From the NCBI GenBank assembly GCA_008638375.1, contig CM018032.1:32056751-32120750 (forward strand): DNA of 64,000 nucleotides, written 5' to 3'. A program made the translations under genes and the position numbers. Position 1 is the first letter of the stretch; each line of letters begins with the position of its first letter. The DNA comes from Nyssa sinensis. Its lineage: Eukaryota > Streptophyta > Magnoliopsida > Cornales > Nyssaceae. The notes beneath the pieces are model-generated. The model made no database searches, had not been told where the DNA came from, and saw only the letters and a list, made by a program, of their open reading frames with translations. This document shows, piece by piece, positions 1-9,447 of the stretch.

Positions 1-1524
1 TTCTAACCCTTATCCGTGGTTGGAATAAGCCCAAACCCAATTTCTATTTCCTATCCCCATAGCCAAACAAGCCCATTTCATTTAATTTTAAAACATAAAA
101 CGACATAGTATCATGCCCAGTTCATATCCGGTCGGGTACTGACCCGACCCAAACCCAAACCCGTTTCAGTTTTGACCCGACAGCCCCCACGACTTTCCGG
201 TCGTCTTCCCCGAGAGTCCGGTAGGGTTCTGGTGGTGAGCAGTCACCTTCTCCGGCGACGGCCACTGGAATTCGACCACTTTTCAACCACTTTTGAATGC
301 CATTTTATTCCCCTTTCCTCGAGGACCTCAACCATACCCTTTATTTCCATTAAACCCCTTCCAATCCCCACGAATATAGGGAATAATAGCTCCGGCCGGT
401 TTTCCGGCCAGATCTTCATTTCCATTTTTGTGACTTCCAAGCCACGGTTTTTACCCCATTTTCATTCTAAATGTTTTCTGCACCTTTATAGATCATTTTT
501 CAAGACTCAAAACAAACATTAACCAAGATTTTTCATGAAACCTGAAATTATCCTAAGGCCTGCAACTCCATTTTTCTCTACAGTTTCTTAGCCATTTAAC
601 CTCATTCTTTTTGCATTTAGTTCCTTATTTCATGCTTGTTTAGACCCTATGATCAAAATGAATCAAATCATGCTACAAAACTTTGAAACAGAAACAGTGG
701 CTCACCTTGCTTTCGGTTTTCTCTTGGTGTTGAGCCCCTCTTCCTCGCGCCTCTACTCCAGATTTGTTCCCCTTCCTTCTCACTCCAAAACTCTCTTTTC
801 CTTTTTGGTTTCCTTCTCCCAAGAGTGAGAGATCTCATGCATGAAATAAGCTTTTCATTTTTCTCTCTCTTTCTCTCTCTCTCTCTCTAGTCAGACTTCA
901 CCATGCCCTGTGACCTTCTTACACACTCCAACACCTAATTCTGTCACCACCATTCCCTATTGAGTGTTATACACTCAAGTTATTTCATACACACATGTAA
1001 CCGTTCACACACACACTTTTTCATACATATATATATATATACATATATAGGTCTTCACCCACTCACACACACACTTGCACGGCTGTCCTTGGCAGCCACT
1101 TGCCCACTTTTCTTTTCCTTTTTATTTTAATTTAATATACACATATATATATATATCATAATACATTATATAATATATATATATACATGTATAATCCATA
1201 ATTATACATATTTTATACGTACCTATATGCCCATACATACACGTATATACTTAAACTCTAGGCATGTATGCATACACTAATTTTCAGTATACTACGTGTC
1301 TGTGAAACATGGGCATGCATGGAAATACGTGCGTGCACGCTTTACGATGCATTGTCCCGGGGTGCTCGGGTGTCACCCAGCACCTGTTATACATTTCAAT
1401 CATTTACCATTTCCAGTCATTCATTTCCATGAAATACCATGATATACCTTTCTTACCGTTCAAGTTACATATTTTAACCGACCTTCCTCGGTATACGTGA
1501 CGTATCCCAGGTCGGGATATTACA
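1..1524 (-). repeat. LTR fragment (Del-like, minus orientation), right end
   Basis: This is the terminal 1.5 kb of a long LTR whose other end lies left of the window. It ends CCCAGGTCGGGATATTACA at 1524, the same type of end as 27551, 36238 and 55876. The order of blocks matches the better defined LTR at 32986-36238: the GGTCGGG/CCCGACC hairpin near 130-149, ACGACTTTCCGG near 189, a CT microsatellite at 862-888, then TA/CA-rich sequence. It abuts a reverse transcriptase fragment directly, so it was inserted into the Tat element that follows. The target duplicate should be AGCAC (1525-1529), but the left copy is not visible. Short ORFs here are shadows. Confidence 0.8.
862..888. repeat. CT microsatellite in LTR
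   Basis: An almost pure CT run. Equivalent CT (or GA in the other orientation) tracts occur at a similar place in nearly every LTR of the window. Confidence 0.9.
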
Positions 1525-1530
1525 AGCACC

Positions 1531-2379
1531 ATGGAGGTATACATCGACGACATGCTGGTAAAGAGCCTTCAGAAAGGCAGCCACCTCCAGCACTTGGCCT
1601 AGACCTTCGATATCCTCAGACAACACAGGATGAAGCTCAACCCCTCGAAATGTACCTTCGGAGTTACGAACAGGAAAATTCTTGGGGTACATCGTCTCTC
1701 AAAGAGGCATCGAAGCCGACCCCACTCAGATCCAAGCCCTGATTGGACTGAAGTCACCAAAGACCAGAAGGAGATTCAGGCACTGAACGGCAGAATTGCC
1801 TCACTGAGCAGATTTATATCCAAATCCACCGATCGCTGCCTACCTTTCTTCAAAGCTCTGAAGGGCAGCAAGACTTTGCAGTGGACAGAAGAATACGAGC
1901 AGTCCTTTCAAGAACTAAAGGAGTATCTAGCCTCTCCAGAGCTCCTGTCAAAACCAGTACAAGGAGAAAAGTTACTCCTGTACCTTGCAGTCTCCGAAAA
2001 CGCGGTCAGTTCCGCACTGATCAAACAGGACAGAGGAGTACAGAGGCCTATATTCTACGTTAGTAGAGCACTACTCGACACGGAGAAAAGATACCCAGAG
2101 GTAGAGAAACTAGCCTATGCCTTGGTCATATCAGCTCGAAAGCTTCGACCTTATTTCCAGGCCCATCCAATCGAGATCCCAACTGCCTATCCCCTGAAGT
2201 CAATACTGAGGAAACCTGAAGTATCGGGAAGATTAGTAAAGTGGTCTGTGGAGCTAGGGGAGTTCGACGTAGCATATGTACCCCGAAACTCCGTCAAAGG
2301 TCAGGCCTTAGCTAACTTCGTAGCCGAGTTCACCCCGGCACTTCAGAACAAAGCACAAGTCACTGAGACTTCGGGAACC
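1531..2379 (+). pseudogene. pol fragment: reverse transcriptase C-terminus and RNase H
   Basis: The remnant starts with MEVYIDDMLVKS, which holds the RT catalytic YxDD motif (YIDD, 1540-1551). A TAG at 1600-1602 interrupts it. KLNPSKCTFGV follows (from 1633), the usual segment after the RT palm. An extra G near 1684 shifts the frame and a compensating change restores it before LNGRIASLSRF (about 1783). The Ty3-type RNase H is readable at about 1880-2330 (LYLAVSENAVSSALI, RPIFYVSRAL, YPEVEKLAYAL). The fingers and most of the RT palm are missing, so no activity is possible. In life the protein would copy element RNA to DNA and digest the RNA strand. A TAG at 2380-2382 separates it from the second RNase H. 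Confidence 0.85.
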
Positions 2380-2382
2380 TAG

Positions 2383-2877
2383 CTGCTGTACATTGATGGA
2401 TCGTCAACCGATCAAGGATCAAGGGTAGGCCTGGTACTACAGTCCCCTGACGGGCTCACGTTAGAAAAAGCAGTCAGTCTGGGGTTCAAAGCTTCTAATA
2501 ATGAAGCCGAATATGAAGCCCTAATCTTGGGCATGAAGCTCGCCTTGGAATGTGAGGCTCAGAACCTCGATATCTTCTCTGACTCCCAACTGGTAGTAAG
2601 CCAAGTCTTGGGAGAATTCGCCATTAAAGATGATAGGATGCTCCGATACTCCGAACTAGTAAACCACTTAAAGCACTCCTTCCAGACGTTTACTATCTAA
2701 AAAATTGAGAGAAACCAGAATTGTAGAGCAGATGCTCTGGCTAACATGGCCTCCCGCCTCAAGACTGAAGCAGACTCCACAATTAAAATCTCCTTTCAGC
2801 CAGGACCCAGCATTGAGGAAGCACGAGTTGCTCCAATTGATGAACAGCCCCAGAACTGGATGACCCCAATCCTCTAG
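2383..2877 (+). pseudogene. pol fragment: archaeal-type RNase H (aRNH)
   Basis: This continues the pol frame after a TAG that sits where family members have Trp. All four acidic positions of the DEDD site are readable: D in YIDGSS, E in NNEAEYEAL, D in FSDSQLVV and D in CRADALANM. A second RNase H of this type after the original one is a hallmark of Tat elements. A TAA at 2698-2700 and a TAG at 2876-2878 break the frame. The aRNH is thought to have been acquired by Tat elements from a host or archaeal-like source; that is family knowledge and is not shown here. Confidence 0.85.
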
Positions 2878-2878
2878 T

Positions 2879-4094
2879 ATCTAAGATCCGGGCTCCTCCC
2901 AAAGGACAAAAACAAAGCCAGAAGAATCCGAATCAGAGCGGCTCGGTACCTGATCCTGAACAACAAGCTTTATAGAAGGTCGTATTCTCAACCTCTGTTA
3001 AAATGCTTAGCTCCAGACGATTCACAGTATGTCTTGGCTGAAATACATGAGGGAATTTGCGGGAATCATAATGGGGGCAGAACTATAGCCCACCGAGCTC
3101 TATCGCAGGGCCTGTACTGGCCCGGCATGCTGAAACAGGCTAAGGAATATGTTCGGAAGTGCGACAAATGCCAGAGATTTGCCCCGTACCAACATCAGCC
3201 TCAGCATGAGCTTATCCCGATTCCTAGTCCTTGGCCCTTTGCTCAATAGGGAATGGACATTGTGGGCCCATTACCACGGGCACCTCCAAACAGGAAGTAT
3301 CTCTTGGTAGCCATCGACTATTTCTCTAAATGGGCCGAAGCCGAGCCCTTAACACATATCACAAAAAAGGAAGTCGAAAGCTTCACCTGGAAGAACATTG
3401 TGTGCAGGTTTGGCATACCATGTGTAATTATCTCAAACAATGGGACTCAATTCACTGGTAAAGGCTTCAAGGCATTTTGTGAAAATCTCAACATCAGGCA
3501 GCACTTTGCCTCTCCAGGCCATCCGCAAGCAAATGGGCAAGCAGAGGTCACCAACCGAATGAATCCTTGATGGGTTAAAGAAAAGGTTGGAACAGGCCAA
3601 AGGGAAATGGGCAGAAGAACTCCCTAGAGTCCTTTGGGCCTACAGAACAACCAGAAGAACTCCCTACCTCTGAAACTCCCTTCTCACTGGCCTATGGAAC
3701 AGAAGCAGTAATTCCGGTTGAGATCGGTATGCCAACTCTGAGGATTGAGGCCTTTCAGCAGGAATCCAATGATCAGCAGCTGATGGAAAACTTGGATTTA
3801 CTCGAAGAGAAAAGGGATCAGGCCAGCATCAGGATGAAAGCTTATCAACAAAGAATGGTCAACAAATCCAAGGTAGGACTCAAGACAGTCAGCTTTCAAG
3901 TTGGAGACTTCGTCTTAAGAAGAGTCTTTCAGAACACCAAGGATCTCACCATGGGGAAGTTGTCACCAAACTGGGAAGGTCCCTACAAAGTAACAAAGGT
4001 CGTTCGACCTACCACCTATTGGCTTGAAGACATGACTGGGAAGCCTGTTCCTAGGCCATGGAACGTAGAACACTTGCGGAAGTATTATCAATGA
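2879..4094 (+). pseudogene. pol fragment: integrase
   Basis: The frame continues into integrase. An HHCC zinc-binding region is at about 3034-3190 (HEGICGNHNGG ... CDKCQRF). The core is at 3253-3570: the first catalytic Asp is in MDIVGP (codon 3256), the last is Glu in QAEVTNR (codon 3544). The middle Asp is replaced by Asn (AAC at 3436-3438 in SNNGTQF). The Asn-to-Glu spacing fits the D,D35E pattern. A TAG at 3247-3249 and a frameshift near 3560 break the gene, and a short duplicated stretch follows near 3645-3665. The last part (3729-4094) carries the GPY/F-like WEGPYKV and ends LRKYYQ, a usual Tat pol terminus. It would have inserted the cDNA copy into chromosomes; this copy cannot. Confidence 0.85.
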
Positions 4095-4126
4095 AGATTT
4101 TTTCTTTTACTTCCATAAAACTGATC

Positions 4127-4930
4127 ATCTATTAATGCACAGGCCTCCAGAGCCTGGTCCATAATGTACGAGTTTTCACTCGGTCCATCTATTAATACAC
4201 AGGCCTCTAGAGCCTGGTCCATAATGTACGAGTTTTCACTCGGTCCATCTATTAATGCACAGGCCTCCAGAGCCTGGTCCATCTCTCAATGCACAGGCCT
4301 CTAGAGCCTGGTCCATCTATTAATGCACAAGTCTTAGGACTTGGTCCATCTATTAATGCACAGGCCTCCAGAGCCTAGTCCATCTATTAATGCACAAGTC
4401 TTAGGACTTGGTCCATCTATTAATGCACAGGCCTCCAGAGCCTGGTCCATCTATTAATGCACAAGTCTTAGGACTTGGTCCATCTATTAATACACAGGCC
4501 TCCAGAGCCTGGTCCATAATGTACGAGTTTTTACTCGGTCCTGTCTATTAATGCACAGGCCTCCAGAGCCTGGTCCATCTATTAATGCACAAGTCTTAGG
4601 ACTTGGTCCATCTATTAATGCACAGGCCTCCAGAGCCTGGTCATCTATTAATGCACAAGTCTTAGGACTTGGTCCATCTATTAATGCACAGGCCTCTAGA
4701 GCCTGGTCCATAATGTACGAGTTTTTACTCAGTCCATTTATTAATGCACAAGTCTTAGGACTTGGTCCATAAATGCACAAGTCTCAGTACTTGGTCCGTC
4801 TATAATGCGCAGGCCTTCAGAGCCTGGTCCATGATATACAGATCTTAAATACTTGGTTCATTCTCTAAATACACAGGCCTACAGAGCCTGGATTACTCTT
4901 ATACACAGGCCTTCCAAGCATGGTCCGTCT
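4127..4930. repeat. Minisatellite of alternating stem-loop units
   Basis: About two dozen units of roughly 32-35 bp follow the pol stop. Each begins with a form of TCTATTAATGCACA and contains a short inverted repeat. Three unit types alternate: CAGGC-CTCCAGA-GCCTG, CAAGTC-TTAG-GACTTG and CGAGT-TTTC-ACTCG, each followed by GGTCCAT. Units decay toward the right end (from about 4800). Tandem repeats between pol and the 3' LTR are common in Tat elements. ORFs crossing it on either strand just encode the repeat. Confidence 0.9.
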
Positions 4931-6470
4931 TCAATTTACAGATTCTATGATTCAGCCCATCCATAGACAGAAGTTCCGAGCATCTACAAACTAAAGTTTC
5001 CTAGATCGGAACACCTCGGATCTGATACTTATATTATTTGGCTTATCTGTCAAACAAACAACAAGTACTATGGTTCCAACCAGGGGTAAAGTACTTCGAT
5101 TCAGGCATTTTTCTAAGTTTCTTTGATTTATTTTCAGAACAATCAGAAATAAACGAAAAAGTGTTTAAGCTACAAAAGAGCACATTCACAGAAAACATCA
5201 GATCTGAGAAGAAGAAATCTAATTTTATTGATAATTCAGAAGATTTACATCAGTACAAAGACACCACTACAGAAGCTATTACAGAAGCTACGCTTGGCAA
5301 CATAACGGCTCTTCTCCTGGGATGATAAAGGGGCACAAGAGCCAAACTTCCATTACCGCCGCTACTGGCTCCATTTGAAAGGAATGAGCCCTGAACCCCA
5401 GTCTGCATCAAGAAACGCCCAGGCCATTTCATCATCACTATCACTGGTCTCACGACCAACGGAGGATGAGGGCTCTGGGTTTCAGGGGACCTTCAATCTT
5501 CTTCTTCACACCGTCTGTTTCACCCCAGCCAAATTGAGACAAGGCACGAAGAAGAGGAGGCACCCCACTTGCGTCTACATCACCGACGCTCCAGGCCTCG
5601 GTTGAATCAAGGAAGGAACACCACCAATCGGAGGAATCTCGACCGGATGCCAGAGGAGACAAGAAGACTTGTATTTCCTTCAATCCTTCCTTGGAGACTG
5701 AAAAAAGGGGAAGGTTAACTCTCGGCCATAGTTTAATCGCTCTTAACTCAGGCAAAACTCCGGCAGCATATGAAGCCTTTCTCACAAGGGGACAATTTGA
5801 AATCAAAAAGATGAACGCAACCATATGCCCTCATTTCCATTTATATAGACCCTTGAAGTCCAAAAGACGCCTAACTGAACCGTCACAACGGTGAAAAAGA
5901 GAGTGGCCTCGAAATCCTAAACGACGGTCGAATAAATAAATGGCGCATTAAATGTGCCTCGTCGATATACCAAGAGACAGGGTCCGGAACCCTCTAAACA
6001 GAGACCGCAGTCCGGCACTGAAGCGCCCGAATTGGCAGAAAGGGGAACAAAGTTTAATTATACAGACCCCCTATTCAAGATTCAGATCTTCCAGTCTTGA
6101 CTATTTTTATGACAAGCCAAGTCATATCACAAAGCTCAAACAGCTCGGATATATCCCGATCCTAAGTACTCAGCATACCGAGCATCATAACGACAAGCAC
6201 AAAGCTGCCTAGTCGTCTTCACAAGCTCTTGATTCAGAGCAGTCTACCCTAAGAGATCTACAGGAGTTTACTCCCACTCTATCAGGCTCTATCTATCTGA
6301 TTATATTTACTTTCTTGTCTTATTATAATGAGGCAGTTGAAATTAATCTACATCCCTCATTCAGTAACCAGTATCGAAGCTCGCAAAAGCGACTATTGAC
6401 TACTGAACAGTTGAGCTAGCATGCAAAAGACCCAGAGCAGCCACACTTACACAAAGGGAAGAACACAAGA
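4931..6470. other. Tat 3' untranslated region, no recognisable gene
   Basis: There is no recognisable coding signal here. A 124-codon minus-strand frame (5824 to 5450) follows a TATA-like CTATATAA (read on the minus strand, near 5842-5849), but its ATG lies at or before the expected transcription start and its product resembles nothing I know. A plus-strand frame at 5038-5325 is AT-rich with biased composition. Both are most likely chance. Confidence 0.4.
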
Positions 6471-7068
6471 AGAATTTAAAGGAAAAATAATTTTATTGAT
6501 CGGAAGTATACACCCATTACATCAAATAGCAAAAACAAAAAGGGAATAAAAACCCATAGAGCCTCAAGACTTCCCAGAAGGGCCTGCGTCCTCTTCCAAG
6601 TTAAGGGCACGGGCCCCAGCCGTCTTATCCGGATCAGGACGAGATGAGGCAGGTTCAGGGGGAACAATTGATGAAACGTCAAAACCCGGGAACTGAATAT
6701 GGAATCTAGTTCGGAAGCTTTCAAAACCAAACAGGATCAGCTCATCACCCATCTGGTCAACTTCATCTTTTAATATCATCTCAGTCTCAGCCCGGGCATG
6801 ATCAGTCGCCTCCTGAACCTTCTGATCGAAGGAACTCCGAAGATTAACCAACTCCGCCACAAGCCCCTCAACCTTCCGAGCATTTATGTCCCTCTCAGAC
6901 CCTGCCACGGTGAGGTTGGTGGTAGCTTCCTTCAGATCCTCCTCAAGGCTCTGAATTTTGGATCGGGCTGTCCCAAGCTTCAGCATCTACTTCCACTTCA
7001 GCCTGCAGCTTCTCGGCCTCCTCAAGGCCCATGGGGGTCACCATCAGAGCAGCCAAGCTATGCATACT

Positions 7069-7145
7069 CTACGTAAAGCAAGACAGACGAGTTAGATTGA
7101 ACGAACAGACAAACAGAAAAGTCAAGAAAAAGCTTCAGAAGCTAC
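7069..7145 (-). other. Inferred intron 2 of the antisense ORF
   Basis: Read on the minus strand it starts GTAGCTTCTG and ends TTTACGTAG, 77 nt. The downstream exon opens into a Glu-rich coiled-coil segment, although a one-base indel near 6990 shifts the frame afterwards. Confidence 0.5.
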
Positions 7146-7660
7146 CTTCATCTGGAGATTCATCATCTCAGTCATCAGCTTGGAGGGGTCATCCCCTCTG
7201 TATCGGTGCGGGCCATGAGCCCATATTTGATCAAATGCCCTCTTGGCGATCTGATAGTCCGGCTCATTAAACGGCTCGAACGATGCAGCAGGTGCCTTCC
7301 CCTTCCTAGCCCTCCTGCTCGGACCAGAAGAGACAGGAGGAGCAGCCGAAACAGGGACGGTAGGTTCAGCCTCCATTTCAGCCTCGGTAGGAGCCGGCTC
7401 AGGAGAGCCAGAAATCAACCTCCTCCTCTTTACTTCAAGGGGGGCATCAGGCTCAGCTAGGGAGGAAGACTCCCCCGCCACTGGGGCATCCGGCACAGCC
7501 CATCTCGACGTCAACCTCTTCTTAAGTTCTGCATTACGGGCAGCCATCAAGTTTGCTGGAGTAATAATGACAGAATGAGCCCAGTCAGGAGTCGAAAGCA
7601 GTGCTCAGTACTGATCCCGCAGTGCTTCAGTAAAGTCGGGCCTCTTCCAAACACTCTTAT

Positions 7661-7747
7661 CTGCACACAAGTAAGGAAAGACATATCAGCTTATCAGTTC
7701 GGAAGGCATAACAAGGCTAAAAGAAAGTCTAAAAGAATAAGCCTCAC
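7661..7747 (-). other. Inferred intron 1 of the antisense ORF
   Basis: Read on the minus strand it starts GTGAGGC and ends CTTGTGTGCAG. Removing its 87 nt keeps the reading frame between exon 1 and the block that leads into MAARNAELKKR. Confidence 0.6.
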
Positions 7748-8481
7748 CCCTATGACCCGTAACACGAGGGAACGACGAGGCCTCTCCTTCCTGAAAGCCT
7801 TCATGCTCCCATCCTCCTCCGACGAAGAAGTACCACTTCTTCCACGTCTTGTTGGAAGTAGGAACAGAGGTCAGGGGTCGGAACCCCTTCTCAAAGGACA
7901 TATAGAAAAGGCCCTCTGCCTACTTGAACTTCAGATCCATATTACTACGGATCAAGTCCAGAGACACATCTACCTTGTTCAAGTGTCCCAACACCACAAA
8001 CCCTAGAAGATGCTGCCAGCTATTGAGATTCAGGTCGGCAGGACAGAGCTTGAACCAACAAAAGAACTGCCTGACTAAATCCGGTAATGGGAGTCTCAAG
8101 CCCATTTCAAACCAGGCAAGGTAAACACAAATCTCCCCGGCTTCAACATTATGGGGACGATCCATGGGGCCTGGCGCTCTGTAGGTCCCATTCATGGGAA
8201 ATTTAAATTTCACCCTCCATTCATCCAGAAGGCTCCGAGTGACAGCACTCTCACCCTCTTCTCTACGGGAAGACCTACCAGAGGTCTCCCCAGCCCTGTC
8301 TCGGGGCTCTTCAAAAGCATCAACTATCCTAACTCTAGGACTAGTGGGAGGATCAACAGGCATCTCCCCAATAACTTCGGGAGCAGGATTACCCACATCT
8401 TCCACAGAAGACGGTACAAGCCATCTCAGGAGGATTTCCCACTCCCTCATTCATAATTGGGGATTCAGGAAGAGCAGACAT

Positions 8482-8870
8482 TATTCCCAGACTTAAGAAG
8501 AAAGAAGCAAGAGAAGAGGAAAAATCAGTCGAACCTGTTCTAATTCAGGGAACCAGTATTCTTCAAGGTCACACGAACCAACAATGGCGAACGAAATCTC
8601 TTAGCACAGTGAAAATGACGGGGGAAAGGTCAGTCCAAAATCTCATCCCGTATTGATAAGCACAATATCAGAAGGGACCCACCAATCCCAAACACCATGA
8701 CGGTTCGGAACAATGATGATTTCGAGAAATCCGACTATCAGCCCAGTACAATGATGACCTTGAAAAGACCTAATCTCCGGCTGCGCAATAAAAGCCTTGG
8801 AAGGCGAACGGACAAGACACATGACTCTCCGAAAAAGGCTTATCCCTAGTTGCTTGCTAGCATCAAACTA
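8482..8870. other. Region between antisense ORF and polypurine tract
   Basis: I see no gene or repeat here. It would carry the 5' leader of the antisense transcript, but I cannot identify a convincing promoter. Confidence 0.4.
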
Positions 8871-8887
8871 GGACTTGGGGGGGGGAG
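8871..8887 (+). promoter_or_regulatory. Polypurine tract of the Tat element
   Basis: GGACTT followed by a run of nine G and then AGT lies just before the 3' LTR start at 8892. This is the expected plus-strand DNA priming site. Confidence 0.8.
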
Positions 8888-8891
8888 TAAC

Positions 8892-9447
8892 TGATATACC
8901 ATAAAAGAACAGGCCAATCAACACTTGACACGTGTAACCACAGTCCGACCTATGCTCAGCCAATATGATTCTCATTCAGCCAATGAGGAAAAACTCAAGC
9001 ATCCAGATCATCATACAAGGTCGGAGGTGGCCAAACATATTTATATCCAAAACAAGGTCACAGGGTTCAGACCAACACTCTAGAACTCGTCACCGCCTTA
9101 GCGGATGCCGAGCAGGGAATAAGGAAGCGGTCTTCAACAAGGAAACTACCATCTATAGTTATCTCTATGCAAGGTAACTGCAATCTCCGGTGATCAAATC
9201 CCTATATTCATGGCTTCGAATCCTAATCAACTTAGGAAAGCCACGGCTTATAAATTAAACCCTAAAGGTACGCCTTATTTTCTATGCTCATTCTTTGGCT
9301 TTCAATACAGTCTTTTCAATTCTTTTACTTACTTAAGCATCAGAGCGGCTACCGCCGGAGCCAACCCGGTGGTCCTCTGATCATCTTTCTGAGTGTTCTA
9401 CAGGTCACGGAGTCCATACTTATTGCGAGCCGAAAAGTGCAGCATCA
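8892..9447 (+). repeat. 3' LTR of the Tat element
   Basis: It starts TGATATACC straight after the polypurine tract and ends GCAGCATCA, giving TGAT/ATCA termini and a length of about 556 bp. It contains a TATA box (9249-9256) and a downstream stretch (AGAGCGGCTACCGCCGG, near 9342-9358) of the kind seen in Tat LTRs. After 9447 the sequence switches to a Del-like LTR. The partner LTR is outside the window, so the end cannot be confirmed by comparison. Confidence 0.75.
9249..9256 (+). promoter_or_regulatory. TATA box of the Tat LTR
   Basis: TATAAATT in the middle of the short LTR, at the usual place for a Pol II core promoter driving the genomic transcript. Confidence 0.6.

Larger units (their letters stand above)
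6564..8481 (-). pseudogene. Antisense accessory ORF of the Tat element, three exons, broken
   Basis: Three minus-strand coding blocks join through two short introns with plant consensus ends. Exon 1 runs from about 8481/8450 to 7748. Intron 1 is 7747-7661 (87 nt, GTGAGG...TGTGTGCAG). Exon 2 is 7660-7146. Intron 2 is 7145-7069 (77 nt, GTAGCT...TACGTAG). Exon 3 runs from 7068 to 6564. The frame is kept across intron 1. Exon 1 resembles the plant 'putative gypsy-type transposon' family (segments such as LLDEWRVKFKFPM, WKKWYFFVGG). Exon 2 is Pro/Ala/Ser-rich with a basic patch (KRRRL, SRRARKGKAP). Exon 3 is a long coiled coil (SKIQSLEEDLKEAT onward). Damage: a TAG at 7920-7922, a TGA at 7605-7607, a frameshift near 8450 and another near 6990. 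Antisense ORFs between pol and the 3' LTR are known in Tat elements such as Grande; their function is unknown. Confidence 0.7.
1525..9447 (+). mobile_element. Degenerate Tat-lineage Ty3/Gypsy retrotransposon, 5' part missing
   Basis: The order RT, RNase H, a second (archaeal-type) RNase H, integrase, long 3' region with an antisense ORF, polypurine tract and short 3' LTR is that of the Tat/Ogre lineage. The copy begins inside RT because a Del-like LTR (1-1524) landed there. The upstream gag, protease and 5' LTR are outside the window. Several stops, at least two frameshifts and a catalytic integrase mutation show it is dead. It sits inside the older Del-like LTR that resumes at 9448. The lineage call rests on protein motifs I recognise, not on a search. 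Confidence 0.85.

Noticed and set aside
4487..4780. Long repeat-encoded ORFs on both strands (MDQALEACALIDGPS-type)
   Set aside because: They are translations of the stem-loop minisatellite; the unit length lets frames stay open by chance.
5450..5824. Minus-strand 124-codon ORF with a TATA-like sequence upstream
   Set aside because: The ATG is too close to the TATA box, there is no recognisable domain, and it lies in the untranslated part of a decayed element.
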